The notes beneath the pieces are model-generated. The model made no database searches and was not told the origin of the DNA. It saw only the letters and a list, made by a program, of their open reading frames with translations. Shown in pieces: positions 31,616 to 42,754 of a DNA stretch of 64,000 nucleotides (positions are counted from its first letter, which is position 1; every line of letters begins with the position of its first letter). The translations under genes and the position numbers were made by a program. Origin of the DNA: Sphingomonas sp. Root241 (GTDB lineage Bacteria; Pseudomonadota; Alphaproteobacteria; Sphingomonadales; Sphingomonadaceae); NCBI RefSeq assembly GCF_001428865.1, contig NZ_LMIV01000002.1, positions 504,903 through 568,902 on the forward strand, read 5' to 3'.

Positions 31616-34588
31616 TCAGAATGCCAGATTCGCGCCGAGGCTGATACGCCGGTCGCTCTGGAACCAGCTCCGCGTATAGATGGCGTCGTTCTTGTAGCCG
31701 CCCATCAGCGTGCGTTGCGTCGCGTTGAGCACGTTCGTGCCCCTGACGGTGAACGACAGATTGTCGGTCACCTTGTAGGTCAGGCCCACATCGACCTGGC
31801 CATAGCCGTCGCCATAAGTGGGCAATGCGATCTGCGTACCCGGCGGAAGCGAAGCGGTCGGCACTGGCGAATAGGTATAGGTCGGATTTGTGCCATTCGC
31901 GTTGGTCGATTGCAGATATTTCGACCGCCAGGAATAGGCCACGCGAGCGGAAAGCTGGCTCCTTTCGTAGAGCAGGGTGACGTTGTAATTGTGCTTCGAG
32001 AGACCTTGAAGCGGCGCATCGTTGCGGATCGTTCCGAAGATGTCCCGATAGAGGTCGCCCGGATTCTTGCTGTCGATATAGGTATAATTGGCTTCAATGC
32101 CGAAGCCGGCCAAAGCGCCCGGCAACATGTCGAGGAAGGCGCGGCCGCCCACTTCGACGCCCTTCACCGTGGCGGCCTCCGTGGCGGTGATCACGTCCGA
32201 AGCCGCCGCGCTGGCGACTTCCGTGGATCCGTTTGGATAACGGATCGTCACCTCACGTTGGGTCAGCGAATAGATCGGCAGATCCGTGATGCGCTTGTAG
32301 AAGCCGTTCAGGTAGAACATCGTTCCCGGCTTGGCGTACCATTCCAGCGAAATATCGACATTGCTGGACATGGCGGGCTTCAGGAAAGGATTGCCGGTCG
32401 AGGCCGTGAAGTTGGTGAAGATGCCGGGCTGGCCCTGAACCTGATTCGGGGTCGTCGCGACACCGATGTTGCCGCCGCCGCGCGTCGCGTTGAAGTTCGG
32501 CAAGTCCATGGTGATGTTGTAGGCCGCGCGCAGCTTGACGTCCTCGGCCGGCTGCAACTGCAGGTTCACCGACGGTAGGAACCGCGTGAAGCTCGCGCTG
32601 CCTCCGCGGGGGTCGACCCGGCGCGCCAGGCTCACCGTCTGGCCGTTGCGGACATAGGTGAAGGCGTCCTGGACAATGAAGCCCTGCGACTCGTTCTTCA
32701 CGTGGACCACGCGCCCGCCGATATTGCCCGAGAATCCGAGCTTGCCAGCCTCATAATCCCGCCCGAAGCGGACCTGCGCATAAGCGGCGGAAGTTTCGGT
32801 CTTCCATAGGCCCAGATCCTCCGGCTGGAACGCTACCGGCCGTGACCGCGGACCGCCATATCCTAGGGGTGCGGAGCGATGAAGTTCGTCGGCGGTCACC
32901 CCTTCGACGAGCGCGACTGAGGGCCACAGCGTATTCGCGGGGACATCGATGTCCCCGTGGAAGAAATTGTCGAAGGCGTAATATTCCACATCCCCCGGCC
33001 GCGCATCGGCGAAGGTCAATTGCGGATCGCCGTTCCAGCCGCGGCCCAGTGCCGACCAGGTGAAGCCGTTGTTGAGGTCGCGCTCCCTGCGCTCCGATAC
33101 GCGTCCGCCGACCTTCACGGCACGGAAGAAGCTGTCCTCGAACGTGTATTCTGCATCGAGGTTGAACGAATCCATCGTGCCACGATTGCGCTCATCATGC
33201 GGCATCGCCGCGGACCAGCTATAGTTGGCCGGATTGGCGAGCGTGGTCGAGATCGACGCCGGCAAGGTGATCTTGGGGAAGTCACCGGTCAGATCGAAGC
33301 CGAATGTCGAGGGAAAGGGCACATCGCGGAATATCGCGAGGCGATTGAGCCGGGATGTCGACAGGGTATTCTGATAGGCGCCCGAAATTTTGAGCGGACC
33401 TTGCCCCGGCTGCCAGCTGAATTCGGCCGAGATATCCCGGGTCATCGACTTCGAGCGCGTGCCCTCGGTGCCGCCGCCGCCGTTGATGGTGCCGCCGGTG
33501 GGCAGGAAGGTGTTCGCATTGCGCAGGAACATCGCGCTTGTCGACAGCAGGGCGCCGTTCTCATCGAACTCGCTCTGGTTGCGATTGACGACCAGATCCT
33601 GCGAGGTCTGCATCGCGAAGTGCGACTGGTTGTGGTTCTTGTAGCGTGACTGGAAGTAGATACCGGTCAGCGTCAAATCGTCGCTCGGCGCCCATTGCAC
33701 TGCAGTGTAGATACCGCTCCGGTTGCGCTTGAATTCCTCGTCGCCAAAGTCATAGCCGCCGGGGAGGAACACGTCCTCGGTTTCTCCCAGCAGCCGCCGG
33801 CGAAAATAGGGTTCGGTACGGAAGAAGTTCGACCGCGAGGTGAGCTGGCTGGTCGCCAGATCGACGAGGATGCCGATATCGCCGATCCCGGTGCTCCAGC
33901 GATTCGAGAGGAGCATCGACCCGGAATAGTCCGTTTTCCCAGCCAAATCGCCGTAGCTGACCTCCACGCTGCCGGCGGCGTGCCAGCCGGGCGAGAAATC
34001 GAACGGCAGCTTGGTGCGCAGATCGACCTGGCCACCGGTTCCTCCCTCGATCAGGTCAGCGGTCGCCGACTTGTAGACGTCGACAGCCGACATCAACTCG
34101 GGTGTGACGTCACCCCAGACCAGTCCGCGCCCGCCATTGGCGCTGAAAATCTCGCGGCCGTTCAGCCGCGAGGCGACGCCACTGAGGCCGCGCACCTGAA
34201 TCCCCGATCCCTCGACCGAGAAATGGTCCGGATCGCCCAGCGAGCCGAAGCGCACGATGCTCACACCCGAGACGCGCTGAAGAACCTCGGTGATGGAATT
34301 GTCGGGCAGCTTGCCCGCTTCGTCGGCCACGACCGAATTGATGATGCTTTCCGACGCTTTCTTGCGCTCATCGGCAGCCTGCAATGCGGCGCGACGGCCC
34401 GTCACGACGATCGCATCGTTCTGTGCTTCAGCCGGATCCCCGGATTGATCCTGCGTCGGGGCGGGCTCGGCCGCCCCCGCGGAACTTCCGCTGGTCTGGG
34501 CCAGCGCTGGTAGCGCTAACATTGTTGCTAAAACAAAAGAGGATGATCCCAGCCAACGTCCGGACTTGTCGCTCGTCTTGAATCGCAT
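31616..34588 (-). CDS. TonB-dependent receptor, carbohydrate type
   Basis: A 990-residue outer membrane receptor. I start at ATG 34588, which has a gaggagaggg ribosome site and gives a signal peptide (SSFVLATMLALPALAQ). A TonB-box-like NDAIVVTGRRAAL precedes the plug (VVADEAGKLPDNSITEVLQR, VRGLSGVASRLNGREIFS, ATADLIEGGTGGQVDLRT). The barrel ends in a terminal phenylalanine (SDRRISLGANLAF). Plug and barrel resemble the Caulobacter/Sphingomonas receptors that import oligosaccharides. It is the first gene of the locus and lies divergent from the LytS-like gene. Confidence 0.93.
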   Translation of the reverse strand: MRFKTSDKSGRWLGSSSFVLATMLALPALAQTSGSSAGAAEPAPTQDQSGDPAEAQNDAIVVTGRRAALQAADERKKASESIINSVVADEAGKLPDNSITEVLQRVSGVSIVRFGSLGDPDHFSVEGSGIQVRGLSGVASRLNGREIFSANGGRGLVWGDVTPELMSAVDVYKSATADLIEGGTGGQVDLRTKLPFDFSPGWHAAGSVEVSYGDLAGKTDYSGSMLLSNRWSTGIGDIGILVDLATSQLTSRSNFFRTEPYFRRRLLGETEDVFLPGGYDFGDEEFKRNRSGIYTAVQWAPSDDLTLTGIYFQSRYKNHNQSHFAMQTSQDLVVNRNQSEFDENGALLSTSAMFLRNANTFLPTGGTINGGGGTEGTRSKSMTRDISAEFSWQPGQGPLKISGAYQNTLSTSRLNRLAIFRDVPFPSTFGFDLTGDFPKITLPASISTTLANPANYSWSAAMPHDERNRGTMDSFNLDAEYTFEDSFFRAVKVGGRVSERRERDLNNGFTWSALGRGWNGDPQLTFADARPGDVEYYAFDNFFHGDIDVPANTLWPSVALVEGVTADELHRSAPLGYGGPRSRPVAFQPEDLGLWKTETSAAYAQVRFGRDYEAGKLGFSGNIGGRVVHVKNESQGFIVQDAFTYVRNGQTVSLARRVDPRGGSASFTRFLPSVNLQLQPAEDVKLRAAYNITMDLPNFNATRGGGNIGVATTPNQVQGQPGIFTNFTASTGNPFLKPAMSSNVDISLEWYAKPGTMFYLNGFYKRITDLPIYSLTQREVTIRYPNGSTEVASAAASDVITATEAATVKGVEVGGRAFLDMLPGALAGFGIEANYTYIDSKNPGDLYRDIFGTIRNDAPLQGLSKHNYNVTLLYERSQLSARVAYSWRSKYLQSTNANGTNPTYTYSPVPTASLPPGTQIALPTYGDGYGQVDVGLTYKVTDNLSFTVRGTNVLNATQRTLMGGYKNDAIYTRSWFQSDRRISLGANLAF

Positions 34589-35129
34589 CCTAGATTTCCC
34601 TCTCCTCGTGTGCCGCTCGCATTCAGCGGTCGCCGGTTCTCGCTCGCCAGCACCAAAGGCGGGGCGAATGGACCAACTGTTACGCCGCACAAAGGACACA
34701 AACTCTCGATCGTGTCCATTAAGGGGAGTTGGATTTTGTAGGAGAAAATACTGATTTAACAGGGAAAATTCCTGTTTTAGACCGGTTCGCAAATTATAGG
34801 TCCGTTCGACAAAGTGTCAGTCCGTTCGGTAACATTTTTGCCGGAAACGATCGGGACATCTTGTCTGATTTAAGGGGCGAAAGGACATTGTCGGCAGCGA
34901 ACCGGCTATTCCTGCCGATGGAACATCGGCACTGGGCCGGTTCGAACGGCCTTGTCTCAATCCAGAGGCCGTCAGCAGAATCGCTGACGATCAAAAAAAT
35001 CGAGTCCGAGCCGGGCACGCTAAGTGGTTTTTCATGGCAAAGAGGACTCGCCTCGAAGCACCTGTGCCGCACGTCACGACCCGGCATGCGACAGGGCTCT
35101 TCAACCCGTGACCGGATTGATCGATAGTG
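34589..35129. promoter_or_regulatory. Long divergent regulatory region of the glycan locus
   Basis: About 540 bases without a convincing gene. It is clearly richer in A and T than its surroundings, especially 34730-34840. It must hold the promoters of the receptor (leftward) and of the LytS-like kinase (rightward). It contains the LytTR-type sites listed separately. An open frame at 34729-35127 has no family look and unlike codon use. Confidence 0.7.
34801..34829 (+). promoter_or_regulatory. Tandem LytTR-type binding sites
   Basis: TCCGTTCGA (34801-34809) and TCCGTTCGG (34821-34829) are direct repeats with an 11-base spacer. The second fits the published LytTR consensus [TA][AC][CA]GTTN[AG][TG] at all nine positions, the first at eight. 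A weaker relative (GACCGGTTCG) lies at 34780-34789, on the same spacing. They sit about 210-240 bases upstream of the receptor start and about 300 before the LytS-like start. The regulator encoded at 36295 is the natural candidate to bind. Confidence 0.6.
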
Positions 35130-36311
35130 ATGCATATGAACCGTGCTCTTCACAAACTCCCATCGGGGCCCGACCTCCCAAACCCGTTGAGAATCCTTTC
35201 TGTGCCTGGGGGAGCATCCGGGATCAAAACCTGGCGAGCGAAGCTGATGCCGGCGGTCCTGATCTTCCTGTTATGGACGGCGGTAGGCGTTTTCATCGCT
35301 GTGCCGGACATGGTGGACGGCTTCCGATGGAATGAGACCATCGGCAAATTCGTCGAATCCTGGACTTGGGCGCTACTCACGCCCGCGGTGTTGCTGGTAG
35401 ATCGTAAACTGACGTCGGCCTACCAAAGTGTCTTCCGCGTCGCAGCCGCGCATCTTGCGTTGAGTATCCCGTTCAGCCTTATCCATACCTATCTTGCCGG
35501 CCTGATATTGTACCCGATTCCTTCTATCTACTGGAATCCAATCAAAAGTACTGAATTCGCTATTTATTTCTATCTGGGAGGTTGGGGAACATATTGCGCC
35601 ATTATTGGCATCCTGCAGACTTTTAGATACTATAATCGTTACATGAACAGCCAGGTCGAACTGGCGCGGGTCGAGAAGCGGCTCGTCGAATCCCATCTGA
35701 ACGCGCTGCGCCTCCAGCTCGAACCGCATTTCCTGTTCAACACGCTGAATGCCATCTCGTCGGAACTCGCGGCGAGCCCCGAACTAGCCCGGGAAATGAT
35801 AGAGGACCTCGGCGCGCTGCTTCGGCGTTCGCTCGAATGTCAGGGCAGCACGGAGATAACGCTTGCGCAGGAGCTGGCGCTGCTCGACCATTATATCGCG
35901 ATCCAGAAGCTGCGCTTCGGAGAGAGGATCGACATCCAGATCAAGGTCGGTTCGGCGGCGCTTTCGGCCATGGTGCCATCGATGTTCCTGCAGCCGCTCG
36001 TGGAAAACGCGGTTCGCCACGGACTCGAAGGCCGCATGTCCGGCGGAAAGATCGTGGTTTCGGCCCGTCACGTCGGCAACCAGTTGCACATCAAGGTGCT
36101 TGACGACGGTGTCGGCTTGCCGCCTCATTGGGGGATGGAAACGTCTGCGGGCCTCGGCATACGAGTGACGCGCGAACGCTTTCAGGCGCTTTATGCGGAG
36201 CCGGACGGTCACGATTTCACCATTTCGCGACGCAAGGGCGGAGGCACGGAAGTAGCGATCCACCTTCCCCTGCACAGGACTGGAGCCGAAACGCGTGGCA
36301 TCGCAGGCTAG
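35130..36311 (+). CDS. LytS-family sensor histidine kinase
   Basis: A 393-residue inner-membrane kinase. Four or so membrane helices span residues 40-170 (LMPAVLIFLLWTAVGVFIAV, LALSIPFSLIHTYLAGLILY, FAIYFYLGGWGTYCAIIGIL). A linker helix leads to the His_kinase domain: RLQLEPHFLFNTLNAISSEL with the phosphoacceptor His, then VPSMFLQPLVENAVRHG as N box and VLDDGVGLP, GLGIRVTRERF. No large periplasmic domain is present, so the signal is probably sensed in the membrane. GTG 35127, ATG 35130 and ATG 35136 are all possible starts. The LytTR regulator start overlaps its 3' end. Confidence 0.9.
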   Translation: MHMNRALHKLPSGPDLPNPLRILSVPGGASGIKTWRAKLMPAVLIFLLWTAVGVFIAVPDMVDGFRWNETIGKFVESWTWALLTPAVLLVDRKLTSAYQSVFRVAAAHLALSIPFSLIHTYLAGLILYPIPSIYWNPIKSTEFAIYFYLGGWGTYCAIIGILQTFRYYNRYMNSQVELARVEKRLVESHLNALRLQLEPHFLFNTLNAISSELAASPELAREMIEDLGALLRRSLECQGSTEITLAQELALLDHYIAIQKLRFGERIDIQIKVGSAALSAMVPSMFLQPLVENAVRHGLEGRMSGGKIVVSARHVGNQLHIKVLDDGVGLPPHWGMETSAGLGIRVTRERFQALYAEPDGHDFTISRRKGGGTEVAIHLPLHRTGAETRGIAG

Positions 36312-37095
36312 GCCCCTTTGTGCACTGGTGGTGGATGACGAAGCGCCGGCGCGGCGGCGAATTTGCGACCTGCTGGCAAAGGATGCCGACATCGCGTCGA
36401 TCCTGAGCGCGGAGAACGGATTATCCGCGATCGCGAGGATCCAGGACACGCGGCCGGATATCGTGTTCCTCGACGTGCAGATGCCCGGCGTCGACGGCTT
36501 CGGGGTCATGGAGGCCGTTGGCCCGGAGAACATGCCCCTCACGGTGTTCGTCACCGCTTATGATCGCTTCGCCATCCAGGCTTTCGAAGTGGAAGCGATC
36601 GACTATCTGCTCAAGCCGTTCAGCGATCGGCGTTTCGACAGAACGATGGAACGGGTCAAAGAGCGCCTGGACGACGGCCGCTCCACCGGCTCGGATGGCG
36701 CCAATGCCTTCGGTCCCGAGCTTCTCAAGCTGATTGCGAAGCGCGCCAAGCCCGGCGAGATCTGGGACTGGATTACAGTGAAGTCACGCGACACGACCCG
36801 CCTGTTGATGACCGATGATATCGACTGGATCGAAGCGGCGGGCGTGTATGTGACCGTGCATTCGAAAAGCGATGCGTTCCTGTATCGCGCCGGCCTGGCA
36901 GCGGTGGCGAGCCGGCTCGACCCCTTTCGCTTCGTCCGTATCCACCGCTCACACATCGTCAACGTCAGATCGATCGAGTGCCTCGAACGCCGCTCGCATG
37001 GCGAATTCGAGGTGGTGTTGAAGACCGGAACCAAGCTCATGATGAGCCGTACCTATCGCAGCGAAGTCGAAGCGATACTGGGACAGGCCCTGTAA
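36295..37095 (+). CDS. LytTR-family response regulator
   Basis: A 266-residue response regulator. The receiver (about residues 8-125) has the acidic pair in LVVDDEAPAR, the phosphoacceptor Asp in IVFLDVQMPGVDGFG and the lysine in YLLKPFSDRR. After a linker, the LytTR DNA-binding domain (about 165-266) contains IDWIEAAGVYVTVHS, FRFVRIHRSHIVNVRSIE and MMSRTYRSEVEAIL. It starts at GTG 36295, overlapping the kinase gene by 17 bases. It should control the divergent receptor and enzyme operon through the repeats at 34801-34829. Confidence 0.93.
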   Translation: MASQARPLCALVVDDEAPARRRICDLLAKDADIASILSAENGLSAIARIQDTRPDIVFLDVQMPGVDGFGVMEAVGPENMPLTVFVTAYDRFAIQAFEVEAIDYLLKPFSDRRFDRTMERVKERLDDGRSTGSDGANAFGPELLKLIAKRAKPGEIWDWITVKSRDTTRLLMTDDIDWIEAAGVYVTVHSKSDAFLYRAGLAAVASRLDPFRFVRIHRSHIVNVRSIECLERRSHGEFEVVLKTGTKLMMSRTYRSEVEAILGQAL

Positions 37096-37101
37096 CGATC
37101 C

Positions 37102-39702
<2,601 letters not shown>

Positions 39703-39733
39703 TCAGGAGAAGCAAGGTGGACGGCGGCGGGCG

Positions 39734-40063
39734 TCATTCGGGGCCTTCCGCGGCGTCGAGCAGCCGGCGGAGCCCGGCGGCGCGCTTGCTCTCGAATCGC
39801 TGCCAGCGGCGCAGCCACAACGCTGCCTCGGTCAGCGGATCGACGGCGAGCGTGCAGAAACTGTGGCGGCCGTCGCGGCGCCGGCGGACCAGCCCGGCGG
39901 CTTCGAGCAATGCGAGATGCTTGGCGGCGGCGGTCTCGCTCATCGCGAAGCCGCGCGTCAGCTCGGTCACGCGCTTCTCGCCCCCGGCGAGCCGCGCGAG
40001 CAGCGCGCGTCGGGTGGGATCGGCGAGCGCGCGGAATGTCGCGTCAAGCCGATAGCCAACCAT
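39734..40063 (-). CDS. ArsR-type winged-helix repressor
   Basis: A 109-residue ArsR-family regulator. The domain begins LDATFRALADPTRRALLARLAGG and continues through the recognition helices FAMSETAAAKHLALLEAAGLVRR and the wing RRDGRHSFCTLAVDPL. The C-terminal helix LRRWQRFESKRAAGL is typical of the subgroup that often regulates SRPBCC-domain genes rather than metal resistance; no metal-binding cysteine pair is seen. ATG 40063 lies inside a palindrome that is repeated 40 bases upstream, so autorepression is likely. No obvious target gene adjoins. Confidence 0.88.
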   Translation of the reverse strand: MVGYRLDATFRALADPTRRALLARLAGGEKRVTELTRGFAMSETAAAKHLALLEAAGLVRRRRDGRHSFCTLAVDPLTEAALWLRRWQRFESKRAAGLRRLLDAAEGPE

Positions 40064-40072
40064 AAGGTTGGC
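40055..40072. promoter_or_regulatory. Palindromic operator overlapping the arsR-type start codon
   Basis: GCCAACC-ataa-GGTTGGC, a perfect 7-bp inverted repeat with a 4-base spacer. It covers the start codon of the ArsR-type gene. The same CCAACC-N4-GGTTGG core recurs at 40096-40111. Confidence 0.7.
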
Positions 40073-40095
40073 AAGCGCGGCCGCGCCGGCGGGAT

Positions 40096-40111
40096 CCAAC
40101 CTTTTGGTTGG
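40096..40111. promoter_or_regulatory. Second palindromic operator copy
   Basis: CCAACC-tttt-GGTTGG, a perfect 6-bp inverted repeat with the same 4-base spacer as the site at 40055-40072. The two centres are 40 bases apart, close to four helical turns. Confidence 0.7.
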
Positions 40112-40173
40112 CTCGGAAAACCGCGGATTTCTGCGGGTCTTGCCGGATGCGGCGGTCGGGCCGGGGGAGTCTT

Positions 40174-40205
40174 GCTTGACGCGTTTTCGTGTTTGCGTGT
40201 CAAGC
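40174..40205. repeat. Inverted repeat in the arsR-upstream region
   Basis: GCTTGACGCG and CGTGTCAAGC form arms matching at nine of ten positions around a 12-base T-rich loop. Each arm contains a TTGAC element. It could be an operator or a cruciform site; no T run suggests a terminator. Confidence 0.5.
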
Positions 40206-40342
40206 GACAAGCGCGATCGGAGGGCGTCGGCGCGGAGGTTCTGTGGTTCGCTCATGAGTGAACGAAAGCAGAACAAATCCTACATTTCCAGCGGATTCAG
40301 TGGACGGAGGGGGCGGCTATTGGTGGATAGCGGACGTTCCGT

Positions 40343-40363
40343 TCCTCCCCGGCACGGGGAGGA
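40343..40363. repeat. Solo end of a family A repeat
   Basis: TCCTCCCCGGCACGGGGAGG followed by A matches the left end of the family A elements at 3647 and 4526. The interior and right end are absent, so this is a remnant or a solo half. Confidence 0.75.
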
Positions 40364-40429
40364 TCAACGAGGTCCGCAATTGGGACGTTAGCTGCCACTT
40401 GCTCCGGTCCCGGAAGCCCTCTGCCCCGC

Positions 40430-40789
40430 TCACTGATAGCGCAGCGTCTTCTCGAAGCCCTCATTCGCCTTGGTCATCTTCGCCAGTTTCCTGAGGTGGC
40501 CGCGAACATGGCGTTCGAACCGGATGTCGTCGTAGATGCCCGTCGCCCGATAGTCGTCCTGTCCGATCAGTTCCTTGATGCGGCGGGCGAGCGCGGCCTG
40601 CTCTCTGGTGCAGTCGGGCGACTGCAGCGCGCGGCAAACCCATTCCTCGGCCGCTGCCTTGTCGTAATCGTCCCGCGCCTCGTAGCCGCGCCGGTCCGCC
40701 GCCGCCTGATCGTGTCGCGCGGCCGCCAACCGGCGCTCGAGCCATTTGCCGACCAGTTCTGCATCCCACGCTTTTGGCGGATCCGTCAT
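40430..40789 (-). CDS. Hypothetical charged helical protein (119 aa)
   Basis: A 119-residue soluble protein rich in Arg, Lys, Glu and Asp. It is mostly helical (WLERRLAAARHDQAAADRRG, EEWVCRALQSPDCTREQAAL, HVRGHLRKLAKMTKANEGF). Two cysteines lie in the centre. No family is recognised and there is no signal peptide or membrane segment. I prefer ATG 40789 because the ggagag site is then four bases away; ATG 40792 is adjacent. It lies 34 bases after the recF stop, on the same strand. Confidence 0.65.
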   Translation of the reverse strand: MTDPPKAWDAELVGKWLERRLAAARHDQAAADRRGYEARDDYDKAAAEEWVCRALQSPDCTREQAALARRIKELIGQDDYRATGIYDDIRFERHVRGHLRKLAKMTKANEGFEKTLRYQ

Positions 40790-40823
40790 CATTCTCTCCA
40801 CACAGGTTCGAGCGCCATCGCCG

Positions 40824-41891
40824 CTAGCCGAGGTCGATCGTTCCGTGGGCCACGACATAGCGCGTCGCGTCGACCGGCACCGCATCGAACAAGGTGGCTT
40901 CGGTGCCCGTCATCCAGACCTGGCCGCGGCCGGCCAGGCGTTCGAACAAGGCGGCGCGGCGGCCCGGATCGAGGTGCGCGGCGACTTCGTCGAGGAGGAG
41001 GATCGGGGCGCGGCCGACGCGGTCGGCGACCAGTTCGGCATGGGCGAGGACGAGGCCGAGCAGCAGCGCCTTCTGCTCGCCGGTCGAGCAGAGATGCGCG
41101 GGCTGGGACTTGCCGAGATGGGTGACGAGCAGGTCGGCGCGGTGCGGGCCGGCGAGCGTGCGCCCGGCGGCGGCGTCGCGGCGGCGGCCTTCGCGCAACT
41201 CACGGGCGAGCGTTTCGGTATCGCCCTCCCAGCCCTCGATCGCGAGGCCCGCCCGGGCGAAGACGCCCTCGGGCTGCGCCGTCAGCCGTTCGGCGAGCGC
41301 CGTGACGGCGTCGCGCCGGGCGGCGTGGATCGTGGCGCCATGCTCGGCCATCCGCGCCTCCAGCGCGGTCAGCCATTCGGGATTGGCGGGGGCTTCGTCG
41401 GCGAGCAGGCGGTTGCGCTGGCGCATCGCGGCTTCGTAGCGTGTCGAATGGTGCGCGTGGCCGGGGGCGAGCGCGAGAGTGAGACGGTCGAGGAAGCGGC
41501 GGCGCTCGCCCGGCCCCTCGACGAAGAGCCGGTCCATCGCGGGCGTGAGCCAGAGCATCGTGACCCACTCGGCGAGCGCCGCCGCCGCCGCGCCGGCGCC
41601 GTTGATCCGCACCAGCCGCCGCTCGGGGGTGTCGGGCTGGGTGCCGGTGCCGATCTCGACATCGCCGAGCGTCGCCGCCACGCCGAAACCGCCGGCCGCG
41701 CCTTGCCGCACCATCTCCGACAGCGGCGCGCGGCGGAGCCCGCGTCCCGGGGCGAGCAGCGACAGCGCCTCCAGCACATTGGTCTTGCCCGCGCCGTTTT
41801 CGCCGGTGAGCACGACGAAGCCCGGACCGGCCGCGAGGACGGCGTCGCGGTGGTTGCGGAAATCGGTGAGGACAAGTCGCGTGACGGCCAT
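40824..41891 (-). CDS. recF: DNA replication and repair protein RecF
   Basis: A 355-residue RecF ATPase that loads RecA at gaps through RecOR. The SMC-like parts are all present: FRNHRDAVL, Walker A in [17 protein letters not shown], the [13 protein letters not shown] segment, the signature [19 protein letters not shown] and Walker B in [13 protein letters not shown]. The C-terminus has GQVWMTGTE. It lies between the tandem secreted-protein pair (divergent) and the small hypothetical gene. It is the middle member of an interrupted dnaN-recF-gyrB order. Confidence 0.95.
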   Translation of the reverse strand: MAVTRLVLTDFRNHRDAVLAAGPGFVVLTGENGAGKTNVLEALSLLAPGRGLRRAPLSEMVRQGAAGGFGVAATLGDVEIGTGTQPDTPERRLVRINGAGAAAAALAEWVTMLWLTPAMDRLFVEGPGERRRFLDRLTLALAPGHAHHSTRYEAAMRQRNRLLADEAPANPEWLTALEARMAEHGATIHAARRDAVTALAERLTAQPEGVFARAGLAIEGWEGDTETLARELREGRRRDAAAGRTLAGPHRADLLVTHLGKSQPAHLCSTGEQKALLLGLVLAHAELVADRVGRAPILLLDEVAAHLDPGRRAALFERLAGRGQVWMTGTEATLFDAVPVDATRYVVAHGTIDLG

Positions 41892-41962
41892 TTGACCGTT
41901 CCTCTAGCGCAGCCACTTGCCGCCGGACAGCGCTTCGCCGATGAAGGCGCAAAGGAGACATC

Positions 41963-42754
41963 ATGATCCGTATTTGCGTTGCCGCGTTCGCGGCGCTTGC
42001 CCTTGCCGCCTGTTCGAAGGCGCCCGAAGACACCACTGCCCGCTACACGCTGGGCGGCGGTGTGGGGTCGATCACCGTCCAGGCGGCCGCGAATGGCGAC
42101 GCACGGGTCGAGAGCGGCCAGCAGGTCCTCGTCCGCAACGGCGGGACCGAATATCTGGTGCTGACCGACAGCAAGGGCCGGTTCGCGGCCAAGGTGAGCG
42201 ATTTCATCGCGGCGATGGGCGAGATGATGCGCGAGGAGGGGATGAAGCCCACCGGGCTGGGGCCGCAGAGCGACTATGAACTCGTCAAGAAAGGCAGCGA
42301 GACCGTCGCCGGCATCGCGGGCGATGTATGGAACGTCAGCGCGAAGCCGGCCAAGGATGCCAAGGCCGCCCCGCCGACCGAGACGATCGAGGCAGTGGTC
42401 AGCAGCGATCCGGCGCTCGCCAATGTCGGCAAGGCGCTGTCGATGCAGACGCGCCTCGGCACCGCGGGCATGCAGCAGGTCCAGGGCGGGCAGGGCAATC
42501 TCGAGAAGCGCGTCGAGGAGATGCTCGACAAGGGCATGGTGCTGCGCTTCGGCGACGCGCTCAAGCTCGACAAGATCGACAAGGCGCCGATCGACGCCAA
42601 GGTCTTCGCGCTGCCGGCAGTGATCGACAAGACGGCGCTGAAGGCGCGGCTCAACGCCGAACGCGCCCGTGCCCGCGCTGCGGCGGGTGCGCCGCCGATG
42701 GAGGAAAAGCCGGCGGCGGCGCCTGCACCGACGCCTGCCCCCAAGGCGAAGTGA
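41963..42754 (+). CDS. Lipoprotein, paralogue 1 of a tandem pair
   Basis: A 263-residue predicted lipoprotein: the lipobox is LAAC with Cys17 (LALAACSKAPE). The mature part alternates strands (YTLGGGVGSITVQAAANGDA, TEYLVLTDSKGRF, ETVAGIAGDVWNVS) and has long Ala-rich helices; the tail is Ala/Pro-rich (PAAAPAPTPAPKAK). No named family is recognised; part of it resembles DUF4412-like proteins. It aligns along its length with the next gene, so the two are tandem duplicates. An aaaggag ribosome site precedes the ATG. It is divergent from recF. Confidence 0.75.
   Translation: MIRICVAAFAALALAACSKAPEDTTARYTLGGGVGSITVQAAANGDARVESGQQVLVRNGGTEYLVLTDSKGRFAAKVSDFIAAMGEMMREEGMKPTGLGPQSDYELVKKGSETVAGIAGDVWNVSAKPAKDAKAAPPTETIEAVVSSDPALANVGKALSMQTRLGTAGMQQVQGGQGNLEKRVEEMLDKGMVLRFGDALKLDKIDKAPIDAKVFALPAVIDKTALKARLNAERARARAAAGAPPMEEKPAAAPAPTPAPKAK

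Larger units (their letters stand above)
40064..40429. other. Non-coding stretch upstream of the ArsR-type gene
   Basis: About 365 bases with no convincing gene. It holds the second operator copy (40096-40111), an inverted repeat (40174-40205) and a solo family A repeat end (40343-40363). Short open frames across it read through the repeat end and resemble no family. Confidence 0.65.

Noticed and set aside
34588..34792. N-terminal extension of 68 residues on the TonB receptor
   Set aside because: It lacks a signal peptide, while the internal ATG 34588 has both a ribosome site and a signal peptide.
34729..35127. A 132-codon + frame in the divergent region before the LytS-like gene
   Set aside because: Composition and codon use differ from all neighbours, no family is seen, and it covers the LytTR sites and an A/T-rich promoter-like stretch.
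40254..40391. A short + frame starting ATG 40254, possible divergent partner of the ArsR-type gene
   Set aside because: 46 residues, basic and low in complexity; its second half is translated from a solo repeat end.
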